Origin: Isoetes taiwanensis
Taxonomy: Eukaryota > Streptophyta > Lycopodiopsida > Isoetales > Isoetaceae
Direction of reading: 5' to 3'
Length of the DNA stretch: 64,000 nt
NCBI GenBank assembly: GCA_021234155.1
Contig: JAJEKV010000040.1
Span: 7,580,373 to 7,644,372 of the forward strand
The notes under the pieces are model-generated. The model did not search any database and was not told where the DNA came from. It saw only the letters and a program-made list of their open reading frames with translations. This document shows positions 53,880-64,000 of this stretch, piece by piece. How positions within the stretch are numbered: the stretch's first letter is position 1; every line of letters begins with the position of its first letter. Position numbers and translations under genes: made by a program.

Positions 53880-54427
53880 TTCATCTATATAACTTATTCT
53901 TCATGTTGAACATCATATAACTCTTGGTGTTCTTCATTTTGAATACCATACCTTACATCTTCACCTTCTTCCATTTTACACTTACATAACCATATTATAG
54001 CATGATGTTCTTCCATCTGAAAACATCATATATAGAATTCCTTACCCCCCTGTTCTTCGCTGTTTCAAGGACTTCCTATACCATTCTTGATCTGGAATTG
54101 AATCCATTGCTGTTTCACAGATTGTATACAGTATTGGTCTTTTGATTGGTCGCTTAAAATTAGGTCCTGAAAAGCGCCCATATTGGGAAGAACGCTTGCA
54201 TTACTTGCTGTTTCTTCTGTGTCTGTGGCGATGAATTATGGGTTTAATAATTTATTGGTTGATAAGTGCCATCATAGATAAATTCTTCCTTCTTTATACC
54301 GGTTTGTAAATGTGGTCATAAAAGACCCCGGTTTTGTCTTTTGGATTGGACTATCCCCCAACCTTGATAACTTTATTATTCTGCTTTAGTTAAGTGGTGT
54401 TGCATTGAAAGGGAGAGTTAGTTGATA
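53880..54427. other. PR-1 3' flank, no gene
   Basis: AT-rich sequence that would contain the PR-1 3' untranslated region. No further gene seen before the MITE-like element. Confidence 0.5.
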
Positions 54428-54675
54428 AACGTAAATGCAACTTAGGTTGCATTCACATATCCGCCAATGGCATCGCGCTATCCAAGGTGCTGTCTCTTTC
54501 CAGAACTACTCCTAATCTACAGCGGCAGCTGTTCTTGAACTTACTCAACGTTCTTGCACCTACCTTCATTCTCACCCATTTACCTCCTGCCCCGCGCTTA
54601 CCCCGGGATTCTGGAGATTTTACCTCCGATTCTGGAGCTCCAGCAGCAGAATGCAACCCAAGTTGCATCCACGTT
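54428..54675. mobile_element. MITE-like element, 248 bp with 27-bp terminal inverted repeats
   Basis: The left end AACGTAAATGCAACTTAGG plus TTGCATTC matches the reverse complement of the right end at 24 of 27 positions. Each arm is itself nearly palindromic (ATGCAACTTAGGTTGCAT). ATA flanks both sides (54425-54427 and 54676-54678) as a possible 3-bp target duplication, which would fit a PIF/Harbinger- or CACTA-like mover. The interior has no coding potential. Confidence 0.6.
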
Positions 54676-54895
54676 ATAGAATGGTATTATCGTTGATTCT
54701 CAGGAGTCATCCTTTATTTCATGCCTGCCAAGGTCGGCAGGGATTCTCCTTGGAATTTCCAGAAATCGCCATTCTTATATACAACAGCCAAAGTTGCTGG
54801 ATCTACCACTTAATATGAATATTAATGCCTCACACCCTTATCCTTGAAAAACATACTTTAATATATGGAGCTGAGTTCTAACATCCACTCGCCTC

Positions 54896-54926
54896 TATTC
54901 TTATTCTTATTCTTATTCTTATTCTT
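54896..54926 (+). repeat. (TTATTC)n microsatellite
   Basis: About five perfect units of the hexamer TTATTC. It may be a retroposon tail, but no element was recognised beside it. Confidence 0.85.
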
Positions 54927-56779
54927 TGCCCACAATGTATGCCAAACTTTTAGAACCTTTAAGATAATTTCCTAAAATTCGTTGCCACCAGTGTAAGACC
55001 TTCAAAAATTTTAGAATAATTTCCTAAGGTGTTTTAAGTAATTCCGAAGTTGAGCAATTTAGTTGGAAGATCCTTGGTATGGTTTCATTTGTTGGATATA
55101 TTTTCCTTTGAAGATTCAGTCAAGTGGAAAATGAAATCATATTTCGTATGAACGCATGGGCGGCATGGGGAGAGTAGCCACCATTGATTTTGAAGCTCCG
55201 GTAGGCTAGATTCAAGATTCTATTCTCATCTGACCGAATTCATGGAGCTACACTTGGGTTGGAATTGTGATTGTGGAGGAAAAAAAAGGCTATGAAAAGG
55301 AATTATGATGGTATGGAAGGAATTTATTTTACTTGTGACATTCATATAGGATGTATCTTATTTTTGGATTGCCCCTATAATTTGGAAACCAAAGCTAAAG
55401 TCCCACGGTTTTCTAAGGTTGGAGACTGTATTTGTGGAGAATTGCTAAATTGGGGTTTTATTAGCTTTTGGATCTATATGTATTTTGTATTAAGGTTTGC
55501 TTTTTTTGCTACGGTGGGTATTCCGAATGGTATAGCAATGTTTTTTTGGGATTTTGTCTTACTGGAATTGGGCATGGTTCGAAGAGATTGCGGTGGGTTG
55601 TGTTAGTCTCATGGAATTCCTATTCTGGTATGATCTTAGCTTTTCGCTTCTATGTTTGTTCTGTTGTTCCATTTTCGTGTTTATGATGTGTGATTGTAGA
55701 TCCGTCTGGCATTGTGACATCTTGCTGGGTAGGGTTTTTTAATGAAGCGTGGCGACCTCTAGCATGGGGTTTGGTCATGATGCTCCTATTTTTTGTTGCG
55801 TGTGATAATTGTGAACTCCATTCTTGTACTTGTTGGTATCAAGAAAGCTAGGGCAGCTGTAGAGCAGCTGAAAACAATCTTGACATCTAAGAAGAAGGAC
55901 AAGGCTAAATTGTTCCAGTCTTGGGAGGGCAGATGGATTTATGTGTCTGTGACTATTTCTTGTAGTGGCACTTTCTTGAACATGCTTTCTGTAACATCAT
56001 TAAAAATGATGTTATGGAAGCAAAACGACTTTATGGCTATGTATGGCACATGAGATTTTAAGAAAAATGTCGTTCTTGATCACATAAACTTGATTTCTAC
56101 GGCAATTCACTTCACAAATTATCAGGTAAGTGGTAGATTGGAACTTTTGTTTGATTTACATTGTTATAAAAATGATTAAAACATGTAATTTTTCCTTCTC
56201 CACTGCTTGGGTAATTCCAAGCAATTCTGCTTATATCCAAAAGAATTATGTGCATGATACATGGAGAATTGCTTGCAAACCTCACGTTGCTTCCAAAAGA
56301 ATGTAGGTTGTATTATTTATGGCTCAGGTGAGGGCATTAAACAAATTAACATGATTGGAAAGAGAAGATGCAAGTACTATGATGATGCGCACATAGAAAA
56401 TGAGACAGAGGCCTCGTTTGAGGGTGATAGCTCTATTGACATCGTTTGGCCGGATGTCCCTTTACCTTCGAGTACAGAGTACATCCCCCTGAATGTGGAT
56501 ATCTATACCATTAACGTTTGTTGATTTTAATCAAAATCTTGTACTTCTTTGTGTGTGGTGGCGAGGCGATGGCACCATCATGCATATGCTATTTCTGATG
56601 TGATCCGGGAGAACTTGCCATGATCTTAATCATGACAAATTTACATTGGAGATGAGCTTTTTATCGTTAGAGTGTGAGGCTTCATATGACAGATTGAATA
56701 AAACCTATAGAATTCATGTTCATATTCATGTTTCTATCTCTATCTCTACTCCTGCTATTGTTCAGGTTCATGTTTCTGT
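54927..56779. other. Intergenic, possible upstream part of Gypsy-3
   Basis: No domain recognised. Open frames at 55793-56053 (Lys-rich SKKKDKAKLFQSWEGRW) and 56261-56524 (DSSIDIVWPDVPLPSSTEYI) are on the same strand as the Gypsy-3 pol and could be decayed gag or protease sequence, but this cannot be shown by eye. Confidence 0.35.
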
Positions 56780-58140
56780 AGAGACTTCTTCATCCCAGTC
56801 ATGCCCCCGATATCATATCATGAAGATTTCTCTTTCTGGCTTATTAAATCTGAGGGCAAAATTCCAGTTCAATATTTGTAATTTAGGTTCATCATCGACT
56901 AGCGATGTAACGGTGAAGCTTCCACGCCCCTGCATAAATTTCTGTGATCCGCCTCGATCAAGTTGTTGGAGTGGCTCCAATGTATGTGCTATTTTACGAG
57001 GATTGATCTTCATGGTGCCTATAATCTTATCCGACTCCATGAGGACAATGAGAGAAAAATGCCATTTCCTACTCGATATGGCCATTTTGAGTATATAATG
57101 CTCCATCCGGAAATTTCTTTATTTTTTTATATTTTTATTTTTTGAATCTGCCGATTTATATCGACGTTTTATTCAGGATTATACAAAGATTTTTCGTCTC
57201 TTGACATGTCTTATGCCAAGGGATATGCCATTTGAATGGAGTGTAGAAACAAAGATTGCCTTCATTATTTTGAAGCATGTTTTTACCACAACACCAGTTC
57301 TTTTTCATGTAGATCCTTTGTGTCCATATTATCGAAACAACAAGTTTTGGGATTTTGCTCCTCGGCAAATACTGTCGCATGAGAGATGATCACGAACTCC
57401 TCGCCTAATCGACTATCATTCCTCGAAGTTCCGCTGTAATGTTATAAACCAATTAGGCAATTTATGACAAGGAACTTTGAGCAATAATTGATTCTTTTAA
57501 GGAGTGGAGACATTTCCTTGAAGGGTCCTCGTAACGCCACAGTCTATACTGGTCATTGAAATTTGGAATATTTTGAATCTGCTCGAGTGCTCAACCGCCA
57601 CCAAGCCTAGTGGCAAACTCAAGTATAATTTCGCATTGATTTCGTGATCAAGTATTGTCCTAGATCCGTCCAAGAAAATCCTAATTGTCCCGACGTTCTA
57701 TCTTGAGCCTAAGCTGGGCGATCTAGCATTTGATCAGCAATCACAACTTAATCTAGTGTCTGATCAATTCGAGCTTATGGCCATCACTTTGTTTGAGAGG
57801 CCTCAGGATACAACCTTGCTGGAGTCCGTTCATGCATCTCTTCCTCTAATCCATTGGCTTAAGTGTGTTTTCACATCTCAGACCAACATCTTCTTCTCGA
57901 CAAATAATGCGGTCGGACTATGATCATTTTGAGATTCATGATGGGCTTTTATTCCGCGATGGACTTTTATATGTTTCTGATAATGCTTCTAGGCTTCGAA
58001 TTCTTCAGGCTTGCCATGATTTGCCAATGGCTGGACACCTTGGAGTAGTGAAGATTCTTGAACTTATTAGTCGAGAGTATTGGTGGCCCAGGCTCCGTCG
58101 CTCTGTTGAAGTTTTTATTCGATTCTATGATATTTGAAGT
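56780..58140 (+). mobile_element. Ty3/Gypsy pol relic of a third lineage (Gypsy-3, Tcn1-like)
   Basis: RT reads YFTRIDLHGAYNLIRLHEDN then PTRYGHFEYIML (about 56995-57098). The segment that should hold the catalytic YxDD is missing. The connection resumes at YRRFIQDYTKIFRLLTCLMP (57165), RDMPFEWSVETKIAF and TTTPVLFHVDP. RNase H pieces are ELLAIIDSFKEWRHFLEGSS and SLKFGIF. Integrase gives YDHFEIHDGLLFRDGLLYVS then ILQACHDLPMAGHLGVVKIL and ISREYWWPRLRRSVE, and breaks off before the Cys pair. The AYNLIR wording sets it apart from Gypsy-1 and Gypsy-2. It is deleted, frameshifted and dead. Confidence 0.85.
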
Positions 58141-59557
58141 CAAGCGCTCTGAGACATCTTCCTCATCGTCGTCCTCTTTAGCCACTGTCTATTCCAAATG
58201 GACCTTGCAGGGAGGGAGAGGAGGGTATATACTGCTCCACAATGCATACATATTGTTATTAATCCTCTGTGTTCACAAACTTATATGAAGATTTGCAATA
58301 GAAGAGCTAACAAGGTGGTTTACAATGTTATTCAATCTCTTTTTAGGGGTTAACGTCACCCCAAGTTAACCACCTATTCTTTGGCAATATTTGATTTGGG
58401 TAAGTTTAATGGGGCACAAGCTTAATCTTTTAGTTTATTGCTCCACAAAACATGTGCCCATAATTTAATACTCAATAGCCCACTTCGACATTGCAAATAC
58501 AAAGCAATAGAAAAAAACATATAGTGTCATGAGCATTTGATGGAAAAAAAACTTGCTATGAACTCGAACGGGTAAGCTAAAACCCAAAAGATTGCCTACA
58601 AGCATAGTAAGCCTGCAACATGCTATGCCATGGGAGCAAATACAAGTTCAAAAGTATTTGAGACCTATTGTACTCTTGGCAGTCCTTCTAATACATTTCA
58701 TATCTCACATTTTTGCACATGATGTAAACATAGAAGATCAAGAAATAACAATGTGTCTTGGAATCCTTTAAGAATACCCTCAAGAAAATTTAATGAAGGC
58801 AAAACATCAAATGAGAGCGATGATTATACAATTTTAGATCCTGTCGTATATCCCAGAACCTAAACAAACACACGTCTTGGCCGAAAAAAGGGGCTCCAGT
58901 TCATATGCTACAAATTCACCCGAGCAAAAACATGGCCGAAAAAGGAGTTCTAGCTAAAGCTTGCTCATCATTTTCAATGTTTGAATGCCACGTTTCAGTT
59001 GAAAATTATGGAACTTTTACCAGTTTCCAAGACAACAAATCATTCTATTCTATTCTATTCCAACAATTAAGGAAGAATTGTTTTGGGACTTACCAAGGAA
59101 GTCAGCTCTTAGGAATTGTTTCCAAAGTGAAAGTTTTCTCTCAAGGATATTCTATACGTCTTCATCACGTCAAGAGAAAATCGCAAAAGACATTACTACC
59201 CACGACAACATCCTACTTTTGACAAGAAGTTAAAAAAGTGAATTCTCTTTGAAATTTTCCAATCCCAAATTTCTTTTAAACCCAAAATAGTCAAATCACA
59301 AATACATGTCTCCATATACCATATTATTCTGGGCAAAAGATTGCGTAGGATAAAGACCCTAACCAATTATACTGGATTAACCATTAGGAATTTGGATCAT
59401 TTGTGAAAACAAAATCACTTTATGGCTATAGAAGGTGGTAGATTGGAACCAAGTGTGAAATTGGAAGTAAGTGTGAATAGAAAACTAAATTGTAAACTTA
59501 TACATCTTGGTGATCCTTTTCCTTATCAGCCGCTTTCAGTAGATCTGGCCTTATTCT

Positions 59558-59638
59558 CAAATGGATCATTTGCATTTGCACTACAACTGCACCCTAGCCC
59601 ATATACAATCAAATGGATCATTTGCATTTGCACTACAA
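59558..59638 (+). repeat. 29-bp direct repeat
   Basis: CAAATGGATCATTTGCATTT plus GCACTACAA occurs identically at 59558-59586 and 59610-59638, a 52-bp period. The exact match implies a recent event. Confidence 0.85.
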
Positions 59639-60119
59639 TGCTTCATTCAAATGGAAAATCTTCTAACTTATAGATCAATTTATGCACATCACGGAGATTA
59701 TTTCGAGCTAATTTATCCTGCAATCAAAGATACAACAACCTGTTGTATGTCGGTTGGGTTATGAAAACAATTCCCCACCTATGCTGCTCAAAAATCTTGT
59801 TTGATAAAAGCACCTGACTTGATTCATTATGCATATCTATTTATGGCAAGAATAACTAGCACATAAATTCTTGACATGCAAAAAATAAGTAATGGCAATG
59901 GCTAAGTCATCTGCTAACAGATGTTCTAAATAGACATACATAGCGCACATAGCTAGATTTTCAACATGTCCATGCTTGCATATTAACTTGAAATTTTGAG
60001 ACAATCCTGAAAAGTAGCATAAGAAACCAGAAAAATCTCAATATCTGTGACATTTATAAAACCTTCCCTACATACATATGGTAAACCTCAGATGCAAGGG
60101 CAAAAAAAAACATAAATGC

Positions 60120-60608
60120 ATGCTTTTTAGAATATGTGCTTAATAGTTCTGAACTAGAAGGTTGCAAATTTTTTATAATTGGTGAAGCATCTGTGATCTG
60201 GAACTAATGCATACACAATTAGGACACTCAAGATAAGAATTAGATTCAAATAGAAAGTAGATTAAGAAATGAACATACTCATTCAAAAGTATAAGAGGAG
60301 TCTATATGCTCTAGAATATATGCTCAATGGTTCTGAAATAGAAGATTAGAGACTTTTTATGATTTGTTGAAGAATCTGTGATTACTTTCAGAAACCCAGA
60401 CACGAATCAATATCAAAGTAAAAAAGTGGTCATGTGTCATAAGTGCTGGCTCCTAGATTGCCATGAGCACCGCGGTCACAATATATCTCGCAACCAATGC
60501 AATACACAATTAGATACCTGTGGATAAGAATTGGACTCAAATAGAAAGCAGATTAAGAAATGAAATATTCATTTAAAATTATAAGAGACGCTTATGTTAT
60601 CGCCTCCT
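60120..60608 (+). repeat. About 185-bp duplication with a ~110-bp insertion in the second unit
   Basis: Unit 1 (60120-60304) and unit 2 (60305-60608) share AGAATAT..GCT.AATGGTTCTGAA, TTGGTGAAG.ATCTGTGAT, ATACACAATTAG, ATAAGAATT.GA.TCAAATAG, AGATTAAGAAATGAA and ATTATAAGAG. Unit 2 carries additional sequence at about 60385-60496. Confidence 0.7.
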
Positions 60609-61021
60609 TTGGCATCAACTCATTCATTTTCTTCATGCATTTTTGAAAGCACTTTCTGGGGAGGCTCTGGAATGAACTTGTATTTACCCCTCCCGCTTTT
60701 GCAAGAATCGCATCAAAGTTGTTTTACTTTCCATAAGTGAATTCATAAATAGTATGATAGCAAGAATACAATCTCATCCTCGCATCCACCTTCCCATCAA
60801 GTCTATTTCGAAGCTTGTTTTTTTAACATATATAAATCTCAAGGGCAAGATGCTTTAGGCATATTCGGAGTTGATGCTTGCTCGTAAAATCGCCACGTAT
60901 TTTCGGAGGGAAAAAATAGGGAAAGAAAAAAACTAGAGAAAATGAAATCGAAAAATTTATAGCTTGTGTTCCAAATTGTAATCTTATTGCTAGTAGTGCA
61001 GAGTGGCTAAATGTTTGAATT

Positions 61022-61052
61022 ACTAGTAAAACGGTGCCCGCTGCTGTCAGAC
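61022..61052 (+). repeat. ACTAGT..GGTGCCCG terminal-like motif
   Basis: ACTAGTAAAACGGTGCCCGC then TGCTGTCAGAC. One of four related blocks in the window (see 16245, 46949 and 61839). Confidence 0.4.
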
Positions 61053-61750
61053 ATAGAAGAGTATGTTGTTCAGAGTTTCAATGTGATGGATCCTATGGAG
61101 TCGGGTGTAATTGTATATAAACCTATGGATTCTTATCAATGTATATACATGTACTTGTTATTGTTACAAACTAGTGTGTACCTGGATTACTAAACGTGGT
61201 GGTCAAGTTGTCGCATACAGGAAGAGGAGATGTCTATATGGCAACGTAGATGATCCCATGGTTAGTACCATATAAATCCTATGGATTCTTATTAAAGTAT
61301 GTACATGTACTTGGTATTGTTGTGCGTAAGTAGAGGGCATCTAAGTACATGGTGCATGTGTTAATATAGACTTTTATCTTTCATGAGATTCATGCCCAAG
61401 AAGTTGTGGTTGTATCACTTTACATAACTGCAGCATGATAAATTACACGATTTTGAAGCATGTTTCACCCCTCAAGCTAGTAAAGTATTAGTAAGGGCAT
61501 TGAGCATGTGATATTCATGTCCATAGTCTATGATGATGGTGCGTGTCGCAACAACTCGTAAGTGAGCATAAAATGGGCGTGGGTCTTTATATGGGCGTTA
61601 GGTGTGACATTGATCATTCAAAGTAGTGACTTTAATGTTTTTTTTTTATATTCGTGTAGAAGTTTTCTACAGAGAAGCCGGCATGTTGAACCACCAACCT
61701 ATTTGTCTATGAAGCTAAAGAAGCTGCATATATGATTTTCAAATTACATA

Positions 61751-61780
61751 AGAATAGAATAGAATAGAATAGAATATGAT
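61751..61780 (+). repeat. (AGAAT)6 microsatellite, LINE tail
   Basis: Six perfect AGAAT units on the plus strand, i.e. (ATTCT)6 on the minus strand, immediately after the 3' end of the minus-strand LINE. Simple-repeat 3' tails are common in LINEs. Confidence 0.85.
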
Positions 61781-61784
61781 TTTA

Positions 61785-64000
61785 TCGCCCACTCGAGACC
61801 GTCTTCAACTGGCACAAAGAGAGAGCACAGCTTTATTACTACCAGATTAAAAACCCCGCCCGGCGCGGGTTTCGGGAAAACCTTAGTAGCAATAAGGATG
61901 TCACACCGCACAGCTTATATACATAATCAAGGCACAAATTGAGGTTACTGCCTGACAGGGGGCATAACTCGAGTCCGCTGTATCCATTACCTCCCTTGAG
62001 GTACGATCCCAACAAGCCTGGCTGTGAGGTCAGGCTCAAGAGGCTCATGCAAGGCCTGATGGGCACACCAATCGAGCATACTCTAAGCTTCCTGGAGCAT
62101 GCCTGGCACGATACGGAGGGTATGACTTTCATCCTCAATGGCGCCTGCTGACAAAGATCGACAGCACTCCTCGCCCTCACGCTGCTCCCGAATCCATCTC
62201 CTCGTCTCAATGTGAGGTGGTGTGCACTGCGGCGAATGGAAGCAATCACTCCCCGCGCTTTCATGGGTAGATCGGCATGTGTAGTGTGGGCCTCGTGAGC
62301 ATGGATTAACTCGTCATTGCCAATTTGCCACCTGATATGCGTGTGTGTGCAGATGTGGCCTTCAGATCCCAAAGTTTGGCCATGAAGCAAGCATCCAAGT
62401 ACCGCTTCAAGGCGCTGCTGCTTCTGTATGCACCGGTCCACACTGCAGCTCGCATATCCATAGCGAACCATCAAGGCTGCTTTGTTCCTTTCCGGAAGCA
62501 GGCTTTGAGCTGTGGGCCCATCGCCACCGCCAAAGCAACGCTAGCCGGGTCATCCATACCACCTTCCGAAGTAACACGTGACGCTCCAGCCGCGCCTCAG
62601 AATGGAAGGAAGCCTGCCTGGAGCAAGACCGACATGGGACTGTGGACTTACCTAGTGCCCGCCAAGAAGGCCTTCTGCACTCGCTTCTAGATCGCTCCAA
62701 GTGGTGAGGATATCACCTGCCCCTACACTTCCGCCTCCCCATAGAGGAGGGACCGTTCAACCAAGGCTCCCCAAGAAGTGTGCCCGTGATCCCAGTATAC
62801 AACAACAGGATCGTTGTTTTGTATTGCATGTGGCTTTCCAAATTCGCAGCGATCTGTGAATACGATGGATGCATCCAAAGGTGTGGTAGTAGAAAACTCA
62901 ATGCCCAAATACTTATAAGACCCGAGCCACCTCCACTACCTCGCCCATGGTAAGTGAATTTGAGGCGGGTGCCGGATGATAATTCAGAAGACCCTTGTCT
63001 TCGGCCAAGTTAAATTCCCGCGTCGAACTGGGCGTGTAAAGTGTCCAAAGCATCCAGCGCCCAATGTCCTCCTCTCCGGGTATATGAGCGTGTCAACATC
63101 ATCGCATATGAGCTGCCGGACATGTGGTGCATCAACCGAAAGGCCTCAGTGCTCACCAGTCATTCTTCAGCCGCCAATGTATGCTTTAAGAGCGGCTTGA
63201 ATAGAGGGCAGCCCCCGCGCACCCTAATGTTACTAACAACGGCTCCCCCGACAAAGGTGGGACGAATGAGCAAGCCTTTGTATAGAAGGTCTGTGGCATA
63301 AAAGATTCTCGCAAGTCGACGGGGTCCTTAACTGCCCTAACTGCCCCACAATTTATCCCGAGGCATCCCGTGGTCAAAGCTTCCTATGAAATCCACAAAG
63401 CAACAAAGATGTATTCCGCATTGATTCCGCTATCCTCTAAGGAGTGTTCGCAGAGTGAAGAGATATGGTCAATAGTAGAATGCCGGGCGGAAGCCCGCCC
63501 GCTCGAGAGAGCCTGCACTTCATCCCTCCCGCCCAAAGTGTCAATCACGTCAAGAACTCGCAAGCAACTTCTGGCAAAGTATAACCGACTCAATGGTACG
63601 ACAGTTGGCCTCTACTGTAAACCCCCGCTTTGTATATGCGTCAAACTCTACCGTAGTCCATGGGGGAAGCTCTTGCAATGCCCCTGCTGAAGAGGCCGGG
63701 AGAACTCACACCATTGGGGGCCCGGCCCACTTGAGAAGCTCCGCCTCGCATACCATCCAAATCTGTCGCCTTCCTGCTAGCGAGGGCGCTGGGTGGTGCC
63801 CATTGTGACATCCCTCAAGAATGACAAGTGCTAGCCTCGTCTCATGTGAGGTACTGTGCCCGGCCTCCCATTGGGTCATCACATACCGGCCGTAAGTATC
63901 TCACCCATTGTTCCGGTAATATTTCCTCGTAATGTAAGTGGCTTACTCAAGACCTTTCTCCGTATGTCAGCAACATGTAACTGGAAACGAAGTACAACAT
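61785..64000 (-). mobile_element. LINE (non-LTR retrotransposon), 3' half, runs off the right edge
   Basis: On the minus strand, from the right edge: LLKWAGPPMV and LQELPPWTTVEFDAY; then GRASARHSTIDHISSLCEHS (63384-63593) with INAEYIFVAL and FVDFIGSFDHGMPRDKLWG (RT motif A); then ATDLLYKGLLIRPTFVGGAV, VSNIRVRGGCPLFKPLL (motif B) and APHVRQLICDDVDTLIYPER (motif C, CDDV for ADDV). MGEVVEVARVL and YLGIEFSTT (thumb) follow. The distal protein shows TRRWIREQREGEECCRSLSA with IEDESHT, the usual LINE C-terminal Cys/His region. Its 3' end carries TATATAAG and AATAAA (about 61829-61834), then the (ATTCT)n tail. Frames change often. The DNA is visibly more GC-rich than its neighbours. Confidence 0.8.
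61839..61876 (+). repeat. GC hairpin near the LINE 3' end
   Basis: CTACCAGATTAAAAACCCCG then CCCGGCGCGGGTTTCGGG. The AACCCCGCCCGGCGCGGGTT part folds on itself. It resembles the ACTAGT..GCCCGG motif at three other places and lies within 60 bp of the LINE 3' terminus. Confidence 0.5.

Larger units (their letters stand above)
58141..61750. other. Anonymous intergenic DNA with direct repeats
   Basis: No gene recognised; the frame at 58905-59222 has no family character. Besides the repeats listed separately, ATGGATTCTTAT..GTACATGTACTTG.TATTGTT occurs twice (about 61125 and 61280) and a short (ATTCT)n run lies at 59041-59060. Confidence 0.45.

Noticed and set aside
54453-54696. Overlapping open frames on both strands near 54.5 kb
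   Set aside because: They lie within the MITE-like element and its inverted ends; no protein features.
61839-62474. Longest open frame of the window (211 codons, minus)
   Set aside because: It spans the LINE C-terminal and 3' region in a frame different from the recognisable LINE protein and has no domain character. The GC-rich base composition alone lengthens open frames here.

Overview
The window is nuclear DNA of a land plant with a large, repeat-rich genome. A homosporous fern is the best guess. Three things point there: PLS-type PPR genes whose repeat wording resembles fern PPR proteins, a Ty3/Gypsy pol relic of the 'GAYNLIR' type (Tcn1-like chromoviruses are known from non-seed plants), and densely nested, decayed Copia, Gypsy, LINE and CACTA elements. 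A gymnosperm or other non-flowering plant is not excluded. Gene density is very low. Only one gene looks intact, a secreted PR-1/CAP protein at 53367-53879 (+).

Layout, left to right. 1-2160: Copia pol relic (-), running off the left edge. 2692-4868: broken PPR gene (+). 5460-8891: two related LTRs in series ending at a tRNA-iMet-type primer-binding site. 9072-9140: first copy of a palindromic 70-bp repeat. 9141-19330: mostly anonymous AT-rich DNA with small tandem repeats. 19331-19746: exon-like stretch (-). 20050-21530: second PPR pseudogene (+). 22949-25663: the most unusual part, two gene-like cassettes, each preceded by the palindromic repeat, a telo-box-like AACCCTAAA and a TATA box. 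The first encodes a histone H3 fold with the start MAHTKQTA and a very long basic/acidic tail. The second encodes an unrecognised protein with a duplicated acidic C-terminal unit. 26535-31168: Gypsy element with both direct repeats. 31395-35595: a second, chromodomain-bearing Gypsy relic.

36177-43547: a complete CACTA-type DNA transposon of about 7.4 kb, defined by matching termini, a TAT target duplication and inverted AT-rich subterminal arrays. It carries a nested orphan terminus of another CACTA family. 43551-46590: the same two LTR types as at 5460-8891, in the opposite order, again ending at a primer-binding site. 48040-49090: LINE reverse-transcriptase relic (-) with an internal duplication. 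51744-52692: tandem duplication upstream of PR-1. 54428-54675: MITE-like element. 56780-58140: third Gypsy lineage. 61751-64000: GC-richer LINE (-) with an (AGAAT)n tail, running off the right edge.

The genes do not form a pathway. Apart from PR-1, everything recognisable is a mobile element or a decayed gene. The H3-like and neighbouring cassettes deserve the closest look, because a shared promoter layout suggests a dispersed family rather than isolated gene debris. All assignments come from reading the sequence by eye; no alignments or searches were run.
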